Source of the DNA: Triplophysa rosa
Taxonomy: Eukaryota; Chordata; Actinopteri; Cypriniformes; Nemacheilidae
Assembly: GCF_024868665.1 (NCBI RefSeq)
Contig: NC_079898.1
Location: 25,974,358 to 26,038,357 of the forward strand
Reading direction: 5' to 3'
Length of the DNA: 64,000 nucleotides
Below the pieces are notes generated by a model. It saw only the letters and a program-made list of their open reading frames with translations, did no database searches and was not told where the DNA came from. This document shows, in pieces, positions 30,392-45,300 of the stretch. Position 1 is the first letter of the stretch, and each line of letters begins with the position of its first letter. Both the position numbers and the translations under genes were made by a program.

Positions 30392-33300
30392 CTTCAAAAC
30401 AAGCAGACCACAATCACATGAGGGTTAATGCAGCACAAGCATTACACAACCAGAAGAGCAAACAGAGCAGCACTGAATATCAGCATTGTTGTAATCCAGC
30501 TGCTGTTATTCACGGTTATGCTGATATTCAGTATTCAACACCACTGCCTTTATACAACATTTATATAAAAACAAGTTAATGGAGTAACTGACTCTTTGCT
30601 TTTTAACAATCATATTTTTTAACAATTGCAAATTGTGTAGTATTAATATTCTACTGTGTGTAGCAAACAAATCTGAACTGCAGTGAAAAGTTGCATTTTT
30701 GTTTTTTAAAAACAGTCCTGGATTGCTGCTTGTCCAATCGAACAAGTGTGCAAAAACCGACTTGTTGACATTACTGTAAACAAGATTGGGTAAATTCACA
30801 AACATAGTGTACCACATAGATGTAAACCTACATTTGTTGAACATACTCTTGTTACTGTTACTTGGTCTATTGCAACCCCCTCTGGTGGACATAAATGGAT
30901 AATGCAGAAACACTTTTTGTATTTATATATATTTTTATCCCTTAAATATTTATAAGATTAATATTTTACAGGGTGGTTTCCCGGACTAGGTCTTAGTTAC
31001 ATTAGAACATTTAAGTAGTTTTTACAAAATTGACTTACAATAAACATTACTTCTGTGCATTTTAAGAGGAAACAATAGCGCTGATGTATTTTAAGATGTG
31101 TTCGTTCAAGCGGTTTTCGGTTTGGACAACTCTTAACCTTTATTTTTGTCTAGAACTGGTCATAAAGGAACGGTTTACCCAAATGAAAATTCTGTCTTCA
31201 TTTAATCACCCTCAAATCTGTATAAATTTCTTTGTTCTGATGAATATGGAGAAAGATATTTGGAAGAATGCTTGTAAACAAACAGTTCTTGGACCCCCTT
31301 GACTACCATAGTAGAAAAATTGCTCAATAAAATGTATTTGTTCTGTTGAAGACAAAAGAATATATTTTGAAGAATGTTGGAAAGCAAACAGTTTTGGGGC
31401 ACATTTGACTTCCATTGTCATTTTTCCTACTATGGTGGTTAATGGTGGCCAAAAACTATAAAGTATAAAATAAATTTATACAGATTTGTAACAACTTGAA
31501 GGTGAGTAAATGATGACAGAATTTTTATTTTTGGATGAACAATCCCTTTAAGCCCTCTACAGGAAACCCGTACAACTTTTAAAGCGAACTGCAAAACTGT
31601 TTACTCGGCACCATAGTTTTCCAAACTAGGGCTATCACAATATCAGCCTTTTACTTAAAGGTTAATGTGATCAGAAGAATGTTATCGCAACAATGCAATC
31701 AAATTCATCTTTAATTTTGTGTTTTCTAATTTTTTGACCAATGAATCTCAATTAAAGGGATGGTTCTTCTAAAAATGTAAATTCTGTCATCATGTTGTTC
31801 AAAACCTGTATACGACTCCTGTGGAACACAAAAGAAGATATTTTGAGAAATGTCTCTGTGGTTTTGTGTTCATACAATGGAGGTCAATGGGGTTCAATGT
31901 TGTTTGGTTATCAACGTTCTTCATAAAATCTTCTTTGGTGTTCTGCAGAAGAAAAAAACATTATACAGGTTTGACATGAGAATATTTATTACTGGGTAAA
32001 CTATTCCTAAAATTGCAGAAAGCTTAGTGAGCCGTTAACATCTAAATAAAAAAACTAAACTTATTTAAACTTTAACCTGTTATATCAACTACCTGTGTAG
32101 AGATTGAGAATCATTCATCTCCTGCGATCGCTTCATATGTCACGAAGACATCCTGCGTGACTCACTAAACCGGCAATCGCCTTTCACATCACCTGACAAA
32201 GAGTTAATTTATCGTCCTGACACCTCAGATCCTCCTGGAGTATTCCACAGCGCAGATGAAAGACTGATCTTGCGTATGATGACTTTAATAACCTCGCACA
32301 GTGAAACCCCCTCATTGTTCTGTTTGAGAAACACTCGCTTATCTGTTCAGTGTTTACGCTTGAAATGTGTTTGGACATGTTTTGCTCAATAGCCTTCTGT
32401 CCAACGAAGAGCCTGAGGTATGTCAGACCTCTCTTTCTCCTGTCTGTCTGTCTCTTTCTCTCTACAGCTAAGATAAAATAAATTAACTATGTGAAAAGGA
32501 GACATTGATTGATCAAAAAAAAAACCCCAGAGATAAGGAAAGTGTATGAGAGAGAGAGGGAGGGGGCAGGAGAATAAACATAGAAGTAGGAGAGATAGAC
32601 GGAGTAAAAACGAAAAACTTTAACATCATTGGGTTTCTCATGTTGATGTATTTCTGCTGAGATACAGATAAAGAAATTCAATTAAACCTAAATTAAAAGT
32701 GTCGTATTTATTGTGCCATTAATGACATCTGACAGAACTGTAAGGGTGCAAGGGTGTTCAGAGATGTTTTAGCAGGTTGCTGTGACGTTGCCAGGGTGTG
32801 GTTATGGTATTCTGTGTAGTTGTGTCAATAGGTTTACTGGCCCACATATAAAGTTTTCTAGACACATCCCAGATCCCTCCACAGGATCTCACGTCGATGA
32901 GATTAAATGGAGAGCAAATTGAAATTTTAGATATATCTCCTGATATAAAGAGGCACAAATGTCATTAGAGTTTGAGAAGAGATGTCAACAATGTGTCAAA
33001 CTGAGCTCAGATTGGTCACGTCTGCAATCAAAAGTCAATATTACTGAAGATCTCAATATCAACTCAAACGTTTCATTAAATTTACTCCAATCCAGATTAT
33101 TTTAACCTCTACTGTACAATCTACATTCACTTTACACCTCCATCCTCTTATTACTCATATTTACGTCTTTAAGCCATTTTAGAAAAAACATCTGAGACTA
33201 AATTGATAAATGAAACCCATGCTGAGAACTCCATCAAATGTTGAGCCATGAAAGAGCAACATCCGAGCAATACCAACATCTTCTGGTACAGTAAATGAAT

Positions 33301-36300
33301 CATAAATGATGCTTTCCTTAGTAAACACCATTAAACAAACTCTGACGGAAGGGTGAAGAATATCAACAAAGGCCGTTAAGACATGCTGAAACACTTACAC
33401 CGTATAATCTCCAACCATCGTTCACTATAATGAACTGGAACAGGGTTGTAGCACCAGCACACAGTTATTGAAACGCTCCTTCACAGAATCTGAGAGAAGT
33501 TGTGTGAGGGGCACGAGGGTATTTACAGAGGAAATAAACTCAGACGTAGCCCGGGGCAAAAAAAGCAAATGTGTTATTACAACAAAAGCAAATGTTGTCA
33601 TTTACATTGTTATAAATGAAAAGGGTTCAAGTTGAGAATAAATCCTGGTCTATGGGGGTTTATTAAAATGACAAGAGTGATTTATTTATGATAATATATC
33701 GGAATTAAAGAACAAATCGCAATTAGATAGCAATGAGCTCAAATGAAGAGTTTGTTTCCAAAATGAGAACTCATTTTCAAAAAAAAGTCAAAACTCGTGT
33801 TTTTTATGTTATCATGTTTTATTGTGTTAGTTAGCTGTATTTTTTATTATTATGGCTTAAATCAAAACAAACCAACTGCAGTTCAATTGATATTAATTTG
33901 AATGCACAATAAAAACAACTTTTTTTTTCATTTAAAAAAAACGGAGTTATCTCATTTTGAAATAAACTCTTCAAACGGAGTTTCTACTGTATTTCAACAT
34001 ATCAAAGTCTCCAATTTCTTACTTCCCCAACAACCGACTCATTTGCTTTTATTTCGTGCATTTCTAAAGAATAAATATCTGAGAAGTCCATTAAATCTCC
34101 TGAGCTTTAAAGAAATGAAAGAGCAATCACTGGGCAACTTACAAACGTTCTTTGCGATGACTCATATTACACAATGCTCATATTTAAAAAAGCTGCGCAC
34201 CGACTGTCTGTGTTTGTGTTTTTAGTCACTGAAGCACGGGGGTCTGTTAACAAATGTAATGACAGGAGTGTGTGTACAATAGAAGTCATTCTAAAGAGCT
34301 GGAGCCACACACAGAGAAATCACACGTATGTGCTAGTACATCATCCACAGATACAGACCACACGCACACACACACGCATTAGCAACTAACAGGTCATGGG
34401 TTCGATACCCTGGGTTCGATTCAAGCTGCAAGTTTTGCACTGTAAGTCGCTTTGGATAAAAACATTTACCTTTAGCATTTAATACTGCATGTTTTCTATC
34501 ATCACAGCACAGAATAATCTTTCATGTAGGTCTTGACTCATCTGAGATTTTCTAGAGAACCAACTTGTGGTCTATCGACTTGTCTCAGATGTTTCTCATA
34601 GAGAAATCAAAATCACCATACACGAGTCGACTGCTAACATACAGTAAGAGTATGGAGCTACAAAATGAATTCTGAAATCTTAACTCAAATAACACGGGCT
34701 TGATGATAAAATAATGAAATTTGACTTCACATAAAAACGTTTTGACTGCGTACTTTGAAACATTTCTCTTCTGAATACCTAGAAAAGATTACTGGGGCTT
34801 TTTTGTCAGGAAACACTGAGTAGCAAAGAGATTTGCAAAGTTTCCATTGCTCTGCATTTTACCTCACTGCTGTCTATTGAAAAACAAGACATTCATACGT
34901 ACTTCAGATGAAATGGTTTCATGATTTGAATAACCCTTTCATCTGAGTCTCAATGTTTAAAATGAGACGAACAAATTTGTTTCTTAAATTACAAAGCATT
35001 AAATGCTTTTAAAGGAATTCGACTTAATAATGGAATTCGAGCTCAGAATAGATGTGAACTCCATTACACGTATAAAAAGCATCTCAGGGTAAGACGTCAA
35101 TGGTTGATAAAATGACAAGAACACATTTCTTTAAATTCTAGGCAAACGTGACTACATTAAGTCTAACAGTTTCCATGTTCAAGTCTGAACTATTGATAAA
35201 AATTGAGTTAGTGACCCTAAACCTTTAAACGCTAGGGTATATATTGAGATACTATTAAAGAGCTCTCATCAGCAGTTTGCTTTCCCATGGGTGTCTTTAA
35301 AACAACTAGACAGCAGCTAATTATAAACATACGCGACAGGGTTATTGCTGTGTGATGCTTTGCAGCCTGTCACATGATAAATGATCTTCAATAAGCTATT
35401 GAAAGCGTATAACAATAGTACATATGAGCGCGCTGAAAGGAACCGTAAGCACATGCCTTCAGTCACGTGCGGCGGGCGCTGTAGTCGGTCCGGGGCTGAT
35501 GGGAGCACAGAGGGGCTTGTTTGTACGGAGTGAACGGCTGTGTTGGGTTTGTTAAAGTGGTAAACACGCGGTAAAGCACCTGCTGACTGCATACTGACAG
35601 ACTGGTGTCGACTCGGCTGTCTTCTCGGTTTCTGTGTGGGAGAACCCTGCCGAGGCCGCCTGGCTGTTTAATCGCAGCTAATTGTGAACAACTGGACACT
35701 TTATGAGTGTGTGTCCGAGGTGAACGGCAGGGTGGTCAGTCAATAGCACCCCTCGGTAGTGTGCACATTCTGACGCTCTCCGGCTAATGAGCAAAGGGGT
35801 TAATAAAGAGATCTACTGTAATCTGACACAGTCTCAGATGGCCGACAGACCTTGAAGACTGACTGGCAGCGTGTAAAAAATGGTTGGGTAAAACGGGGAC
35901 AAACCCAACTATGGGTTGAAACCACCCAGCATAGGTTAACTTAAAGGGATACTAAACACAAAACTGAAAATTCTGTCATCATTTACTCACTTTCGAGTTG
36001 TTTCAAATGTGTATAAATGTCTTTGTTGTGATGAACACAGAGAAAGATATTTGGAAGAATGATTATAACCAGACAGATTTTGCCCCCCATTGACTCCCAT
36101 AGCAGAAAAAAATACTTTATATCTTTTTTTGTTCTTGAATTTTTTGTTCATTTTGAAGAATGTTGGACAGCAAACAGTTCTGGGGCACTTTTGACGACCA
36201 TTGTCATGTTTTCCTACTATGGGAGTCAATGGGTGTTATGATCCATTTGGTTATAAGCATTCTTCCAAATATCTTTCTGTGTTCATCACAACAAATAAAT

Positions 36301-39300
36301 TGATACAGATTTAGAACTACTCGAAGGTGAGTAAATGATGACAGAATTTTTTATTTGTGGGTGAAGTATCCCTTTAAACCCAGCGGTCAGGTTTGTCCAT
36401 TTTATATCCCAAAAATGGTTCAAACCAATCCAGCATTTTCAAAGTCTGATGTGTCCGATGGGTTCCTGGTTACCTGACTGCGGATCTGTCTGCTGGCGTT
36501 GGCGGTCAGGTAGTTGTGCTCCAGGTACCACGCTCTCTCCTGGTACACCAAACTAGTGCCGTGAAGAAGACAAAACTGAAAGGGAAATGAGAAAATGTGA
36601 CACAGAGCATCACAGATTCTGTGACAATTCTGTAGTCCTGTGTAGCTCAAATGGTAGAGCAATATGTTAGCTATACAAAAGTCGTGGGTTTAATCCTAGT
36701 AAATACGCAAACCATTTATTATAGTTCACTAAAATTAAAATACATCACTTGAATATTGTTGTAAATATTATTTGAAAAACTAGCTGAAAATGAGAAATGT
36801 TGCCTTGGCAATAAACTGTAATAAGTTTAAATTGAGACAGATTAAACCTCCAATGAAACTAAAATAACTCTGCTGTTTTCAGATTTACCCCAAACGTTGT
36901 TACAGACAGAGCCCGTGCAAAAAGAAAGCATCACTAGGTCTCTCTGCCAAAAGTAAATGGAAATATTTATTTTCCATACGTAAAGTACCCTACACAAGCT
37001 CTAGGTTGCTTGTCGTGTGCGCAGCTTGAGAGAGTACAGGAAGTCGTAGTGAAGATGAAGGGAATGGAAAAACTGTAGCGGTACGAGCTAATATCTTCTC
37101 CACAGAGGTGAGGCAAAAAGCAAACCACCCATCAACATCAAAGCTCTGGACAGGAAACAACACAACATGCAGAACGTTCAGCTTTAAAGCTTGGACACTG
37201 AGAGGAAATATTTGGCTGCAGTTTTAGCGAACAGCAGACCAGTCGATCATTTTTCATGGTCAATGTGAATATGATGAGTTTATTTCCAAAAAGAGATAAC
37301 TCCGATTTCTATTATGTCATCGTGTTTTTATTGTGTCAGTTAGCTGTATTTTTTTAGTTATTATGGCTTATTACACGGCTCATTTGAATGCTTGATTCTG
37401 ATTGGCCAGTTGCGACATTCCAATTTTTGCGACAATTCCATTTTCTAATAATAACCGCTGAAAACTAATAACACTCTCTAACCCGGATGCTGCCAATCAT
37501 TTTGAGAGGGGCAGTTTAATATTACACAAAAATGAATTATAAATATGTCTTTTAATAACATATATGATATTATATTTACAAATGATTAAACCAATTTGCC
37601 TGTTCGTGACGTTTGAACGTCGTTTCTTACTTTAAAACCGAAACTAAACGGCTTTTCCTCGCGGAAGGTCAGCATTCGGTAAAAATGAGCTAATCAATTA
37701 TTTCAAATTCACATTTTATGTCCAGTTTTTTTCTCATGTGGCAAGTAGCCGTGTAATAAGCGGGATAATGTACAAGCAGCCGGTTGTTATGGCAGAAATA
37801 AGCCCCTTCAGTGAGACACAAGATACCTGATCACACTGTCGGGGCTTATTTCTGCGATAACCAGCTGCTTGTACATCATCCCTTACTTAAATCAAAACCA
37901 TCCAACTGCAGTTTGATTGATATTAATTGGAATGCACAATAAAACATTTAAAACCGGAGTTATCTCTTTTTGGAAAGAAACTCTTCATATAGCAAATGGC
38001 CTACAATCGTGCACGGTCTCTTTGTGTTTCGCTTTCTTCCTCATATGCAAACCAGAGAATTGATGACTCATCGCAGACTCTTATCGGTCTGGTGAATGAG
38101 GGTTTGCCTGAGAAGGAACTGATTTGCTCATAATTTAATCACCCTCATGTTGTTGAAAATCTGTATGTGACTCTTTCTTTATTCGGCAAATGCGTTTCCA
38201 TCTCCCATTATTCACACATTAACCCTTTTTCGCAAAATTGAAAAACCACCTCAAGCGACAGTAAAAACATTTTGCGAATTAAGGGCTTTTAATTCAAAAT
38301 TTGCCGTTTCCCGCTTAATGAGCTCTTCGTGTGAATTTATCGCTCGAGTTGACATTTTTCAACGCAGAAGAACCCATTGCCGCAAACGTGCCGCCCGATT
38401 CTTGTCATTTGCATCGCCTGCAGCAAGTTTGCGTCTATTTGCGTCTTTGCATTGACTTTGTATATAATTTACTAATTGAGCAAACCGCTTAATTCGCATT
38501 TGGGTTCACACCAAATGCGAACAATCGTGTTCCACGCTCTTTATTACTTGCGGGAAGTTATTTTCGCGTGAGTGACGCAATCTGACAAATATTTTCAATT
38601 TGGCCGGAAAGACGAGATTGACGCACGTTCGCAGCAATCGCGCTGCCTGATTCACGTCATTCGCATCGCCTGCTGCGGGTTCACGTCTTCTCGCGTCGTT
38701 GCATTGACTTTGTATGTAATTTATTCGCGCAAATCGCTTAGTTCGCGTTCGGTGCGAACCCCCATTACGCTGCCTATTCACCCCTACCAGTTTACCGGTC
38801 TTTTTAAAATAACCGTGTGCGTAATTGAACCGGTACACCGCCCAGCACTAGTAGGGAGGCGGTTTTCAACACAGATGTCTTTTTTTGTTCAACAACTCAT
38901 ATTTGCTTATTTTTGAGTTTAAAAAAAAAGTTATGGATTGCATCTTAAAGATGAAAACAATTTAAGTGAAAGTTGGATTGAACATCTACTTCCCTCAGTG
39001 GACATGACACTTCTGTCTGTGGCACCTCTGATAAAACACTATACAATGGCACCTTTCAAGTTTTTTTGCAGCATTTACATCAAACATCCACTAAACACCA
39101 CTTAAAACATTCATCCATGCGTTCAGTCAGTTTTACATGTGAGAATGAGGAAAGATCACGTGTCTCATGACTGTCGATCGTACAACAATCATGACCCTCA
39201 GTTCCAAAACAGTGGCACAAGTTTGAAGAAACAGGTGGAAGTGAGGTTTTCCTGTTCCTCACCGGTGCGCTCTCTCGATCACACGACTGGCGTGACAGCG

Positions 39301-42300
39301 CACCTCATGACCTGCCCGAAACCAGGCCTTTTCTGTGATTTATTCTCGTTATCCTCTCTCCAGGGGGGCCCTGACAGCAGCCGTCGGCAGGTCTCAGATC
39401 AGTGCGGTTCTGCTCCGCTGCTCTGATGCTCATATGACTGCAGCGCACATGAGCAGTTGTGTTGCTGTGTCATAGCTGTGCCATTGAAAGTTAATGTGTA
39501 TAACCGCTCGTAAGCCACAGCGACTGACTCGTTACCTTTGTTTTACCATAAAGCTGTGCCACAAACACTTAAAATACAATTCAAGCATCATTTAAGGCCT
39601 GTTCACACCAAGGACGATAACTAAAAAATATAAAGGCAATCTTTGCCTTTATGGTGAATCATTTCCTGTGACACAACTCCTGTAATTAAAAACACCCTAG
39701 CAATCATGTAGCAACGCTCTGACCACCATGGCAATAACAAGAGTAAGCACCAGTCATTTTTTGTTGAACTCTTCAGACAATATTGACGAAAAGACGTGAT
39801 GACGTAAAAAGATGTTCAGCATTTTTTGCAAACACGTGGCTAAAGTGGCATCCTTTAAAATCTCCCTGTGAAGTTTTTTGAGTGGGCACGAGGCTGGTGT
39901 TACTGCTTCCGAGAACTTTCCATTGCAACCATCTGATGAGTCAAAATACGGCGAGTGTGTCGTACTGCGGCCGACAGGAGCGGAGAGGTCACGCTTCACA
40001 CACGTACCTTATCGAGCAGGGCACGGTCGTCTCCATCGGGACATTCTTGAACAGCCAGGGCGAACTGCTCCAAGGTCACTTGTGAAAGAAAAACAGAAAC
40101 TCACAGCATCAAAATAAAGTTAAAACAGATCCATCAAAACCAAATCCAAACTAAGCTTTGTCATGTTCCACTCTCACGAACATGTTTTTCGTCTTTAAGA
40201 ACCGCCGCCTTCACATATGAAATGAAAGCGCGGGAAGCAGGTTTTAGAGTTCAGTAATATCGCGTAACCGGTTCACCCTGAAATTTATAAACCGCGATTA
40301 AACACAACTACCGTTGACCAATGTGCTGTACAAAGTAAAAACCCTTAACAAAATAAAAACAACAACAAAGTCACAGATAAAACTACAGAACATCAAGACA
40401 ACTCCATCAACAACCATATATTATAAGACAAATCAAATAAAAAAGTAATGCAAAATCTGCATTACACTGTGACAGATTCATAAAATAATCTGATATGATT
40501 TAAGAGAGATAAGATCAAGACAGACTGAAGCGTTTAGAATGCACGTGACATCAAAACATTGAAAGAGTCATTCATGCAGCGCATGTTCAGAAATGCTTTG
40601 GAGCGCTGGGGAGTTTTGAGTTTTTCCTCATCTCGAGAGATCAAGGAAAGTTTGATTCTTCATTATATCAACCCTTTAACGCAGGCCAAGAGCAGTGACA
40701 ACAACTCATTTGTGTCAGCATCATAGACTGTATTAAAAAAAACATGGATGTAGGCAGTGTTGGGTAAGTTACTCTGAAAAAGTAATTAATTACTAGTTAC
40801 TAATTACATATTCAATAGTGTAATTAGATTACTGTACAAATGACTCTCTCCAAAAAGTATTTAGTTACTTATTACTAATTACTTTCTATATCCTGCATCA
40901 ACCTTGATTAGTTAAGTGATTCAAGGATAGACATGAAAGGGCTCTTTTAATTCATTCAAATAAATAATATAAAACTACATAAAGTACTCTTATTAACTGA
41001 CCAAAGTATTACAAATGTGAGAATTATACATTAAAGCATTCATTTTAAAGTTAGACTTTGAATTTTGATGTTAATTCCACTATTACACACATATATATTA
41101 CACAAAAGTATTTAGTTTAATTACATCAAAAGTAACTAATTAAATTACAGAAAAAATAAGAGTAATCCCTTACTTGACTTTTTCAAGTGAAAAGTAATTA
41201 AGTTACAGTAACTAATTACTTAGTAACTAGTTACTCCCAACACTGGACGTAGGTTTGTGAAGTGCAATTTTGAAGCTTAAAGTGGGCAGAGCCGGTCGTC
41301 GCCATCTTGGCAGCGCATCACCGCACGTCACTCCCGGATAATAAAAAAAGGGCAAAAAGGCAGGACGTGGGTGGAGCTTAGGTCACTCAAGTGGCCACGC
41401 CCTTACTTATGCAGAATTTGAAGGCTTAATAATAATAATTGAAACGGATGAGATATTAAAAAATTCACCACCCTCACAGTTGTCATGAAGGGCAACATCA
41501 GCTATATAGACCAAAATAATTTTTTGTACCAGACTGTAAACATGTTTTTCTCTGCTATAAAATTGGGCATTTTAACACAGGGCTCAATGAGATCTGCTCT
41601 GTTTTGGAGCCAGTCAATGAATTGCAGTTCAAGTCACTTCCGTGTTGGTTTCACGTTGGTGGAGAGACTGGAAGGTTGCCGCTCGGTTAGCATGGAATAT
41701 TTGAATGCCTCCAATGGAGTTTCCAATGGAAGATCTTTATCTTCATCATGATTCTCTTCCATACCGAATAATAAAGGGCAACTTAATTATGCATTCGTGT
41801 TTTTGACCGCTGTCGATGTGATGCACTGACTCAATAAATATTTGAAGAGTTTGTTTCCAAAATGAGATAACTCCGTTTTCAAAATGTTTAAAAAATCATG
41901 CGTTTTATTGTGTTAGTTAGCAGTATTTTTTGAGTCATTATGGCTTAAATCAAAACAAACCAACTGCAGTTTGATGGATATTCATTGGAATGCACAAAAA
42001 AAAAAACATGATTTTTGAGTCATCTCATTTTGGAAATAAACTCTTCATTTCATGACCGCTGTCGTGTTTTACAACAGTACGTGTTCAGATTGAATATCAT
42101 AATTTAAAGCTCAGAATGGAAGTCTTGTTTTGAGGTGTGAATAAAAGCTCAATTGTTATCAGCTTCATCGAAGAGAAAATGAGTGCATGGTCTGTGTGTG
42201 TGGGCGAGGAGTGTGAGAGAATGGAAATTTGCTATCAGGGGAGAAAATACATCTACACACACAAAACCATACAGACATAGAGACAAACATGTGCGTATGG

Positions 42301-45300
42301 AAATACTCTCCACTAACACTGTTCTTTTGATTTCACCCGCTATAAAGCAAACCTGAAACTGAAATAAATGTAACATTGTCTTGATCAAAGATGGACTCTG
42401 TAGTATTCATGAGCTTATGAATGATGTACTGTAGATCTAACCCACCAAAATAATGACCTGTACACAAACACTGTTAATGTTTTGTACCTGCTGTTTGTTT
42501 TCTTTATGGACTTGTAATGTCACTTTTGGTCAAATGGCTTCCTGTACAGCAGGGTAATGGAATCCTAAGTGTAAAGTTACAAATTAATTTTATTGCATCA
42601 ACAGTTGGTAAAAACAGCTTTTTGATGATGAACGTCTACTGTAAGTTACCCATTCTGATTTTTGTCAAATTTGTGTTTTGTATTAACGCTTATTCAGGGT
42701 TTTTCCTGGCTCAAAAAGAGGCGGGGGTGGTGCAATGCGCGTGTAGGCCTACCGTCCCTTTAAGTGACTTAACAAAACACTTATATTAAAGTTCTAAAAA
42801 TTTGATGAAAATGACAACTAATAAGTTACATAAAACATTCAATTTATTCACCCGAACAGAAAAGTTGAAAATTTGAATACAAGCTTAACTAACTTTTCAG
42901 GCGATAATTAACCAGTCTTACTAAATGAGCAAAGTTCATTCACATCCTACGTTCTCTTGTGGTTCACTGAGCTTTGACTGAATCGCTGATCTCTTACATT
43001 CTGTTTAAATGAATCGGTTCAAAGGAGTCATTTGTGTGCGTGCGAGTCGGTCTGATCGCAATGTGCGTTCATACTGGCGAACTCGCTGTGTACAGTATAA
43101 CGCTGATTCTACGAGCCAACTTCACAGCTAAAACCATTCCAATGATGTACAGCACGTTCATTTAGGAAACCTTTTCAAAAAATTGAACGTAAAACACATG
43201 AACAGCCGCCAAACACAGCTAATACAGCTCTTCTACTGAACTCTTCGGCGCCTCATTGTGCTGAAATGCCGCAACTGCAGTTACAAAAGACAGTCTGTTT
43301 AATACCCGCAGTGTTTTTTGTGAAGACACCTGACATAATTTTGCCGAGAGTCGGAGGCGGCACAAAATTTGGCTGAGGCGGCCGCCTCCTAATCCTCGAT
43401 GCAGGAAAAACCCTGTTATTACAAGGCGTCGTTGTAATGCTTGATTCTGATTGGCCAGTCACGACATTTGCAGGTTGGTTATTCCCAGATAACAACCTCT
43501 TAAAACTAATAACACAGGGTAACCCGGATGCAGCAAATCATTTTGACAGTTTTTTTTGACAAATTAAATATAAAAATGTCTTTTAATAACATAGATGACT
43601 ATATTTACAAATGATTAAACCAAATTGCTTGTTCGCGACATTTGAACATCGTTTCTTATCTTAAAACCAAAACTAAACTGCTTTTCCTCGCGGAAGGTCT
43701 GCATTCGGTAAAACTGAGCTAATAAAAGATTTCAAAATCACATTTCATGTCCGTTTTTTTCTCATGTGGCAAGGTGCCGTGTAATAATCGAAACCGTCCG
43801 GGTTTATTTCTGTGATAACAACCAGCTGCCTGTACATTATCCCTTACTAATAACACAGATGAACGTGTAAGTTAAGTGAAAAATGTCATTGCACTACATT
43901 GCAAAGCATCAGACTCATTTTTAATCAAATGATGCTACGAGCTTTTCTCACAACTCACTGTTACAAGTCATTATGTCAAAGACTTTTAATGATGTGTTGG
44001 TGTTAGTCGAATGTGTTTCTGGGAAATAATTGTGACCTTTTCTGTGAAAACCAGGCTGAAGTCTCATTTTTGACATGGCCTCACTCAGTCGATACGAAAG
44101 ATGTCAAGGTTATGTTTTCACAGAGAGAGTTCATAGACAGCAGCGTAACTGAGATTCAAAGTGCACATTTGCGATTGACTGTTTCCTACATAATGTACAG
44201 TTCAAAAACACACGCATCATCAAATCATTTTCACTGAGCATGGATTAGATCCCATTCAACAAACTGACATTAAATGAGACTAAAACATTAATAATGTGTG
44301 AGAGTAAGACCAACTTCCCCATCTCACCTCTATGTATGTGCGCCGTAGCCAAAGTGGTCACATGATGCAGACAAGAGTTCCAAGCCATGAAAAACTCTTC
44401 TTTGTTTTTCTCCACCTGCTTGATAAAATATGAAAACTGTTGAGTAGGTTATTAAAATGTGTCTGTCATGAGAGTTTGAGAAGAGATGTCAACAATGTGT
44501 CAAACTGAGCTCAGATTCCTCAAGTCTGCAATCAAGTCAATATTATTGAAGATCTCAATATCAACTCAAACATTTCTCAAATCCAGATTATTTGACCTCT
44601 GCAATCTACGTTCATTTTACACCTCCACACTCTTCATGCTTTTCAACGATTACACCTTCATTTTTTTCTCTTTAAATTTCAAATTTAGGAGAAACATCTG
44701 AGACCAAGTTGAAACTACTTAAGCTTTTAAAACCTTTAGGGTAAACAAACGGTCATAAGTCACACGGGTAACAGTTTCTTTGTCACCCTTTTGGCCCCTC
44801 AACACGCTAAAATAAGTGATGGTAAAAAGCGCAAAGGGGAAACGGTTTTTGTTTCCATGGGTGTTTTTTGAGGGGCCCGTAGAGCCACTGACCTTACTGT
44901 GTAGTCGACTTGCTAGGCTACGTTGCAACACCCTTTCTCTGTACCTCACCGCCTTCAGGAGGAACGTTAGGTCTCCTACTTTGTCCACGCTGAAGCTGAG
45001 AAAGCTAGAACAACACAGAGACAGCCAAAGAAAACACAAATGAACTCCGTTAGACAAAGAGATACTGTATACAGCCACAACCCGCTATCAGAATCACATC
45101 TAGAAAAATAAAGGCTGGATTTTATTCCACCTATGACGAATCACTGAAGAGCTCAGTTTTGGTTAATATGTTATGAATGGAACGCCAGAAAACAATTACA
45201 CCCATCAAATTTTCCTCTTAGTCAAAATTGCTTAATTGGTGACCTATAAAGAAGAATGAGAGTGGGCAGGTTCCTCAGGGTAAATGTTCTGTGTGTGGCG

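Noticed and set aside
36630..36700. Possible tRNA gene (TGTAGCTCAAATGGTAGAGCA)
   Set aside because: The B box is mutated (GGGTTTAATCC) and the cloverleaf stems fail; better explained as a SINE head.
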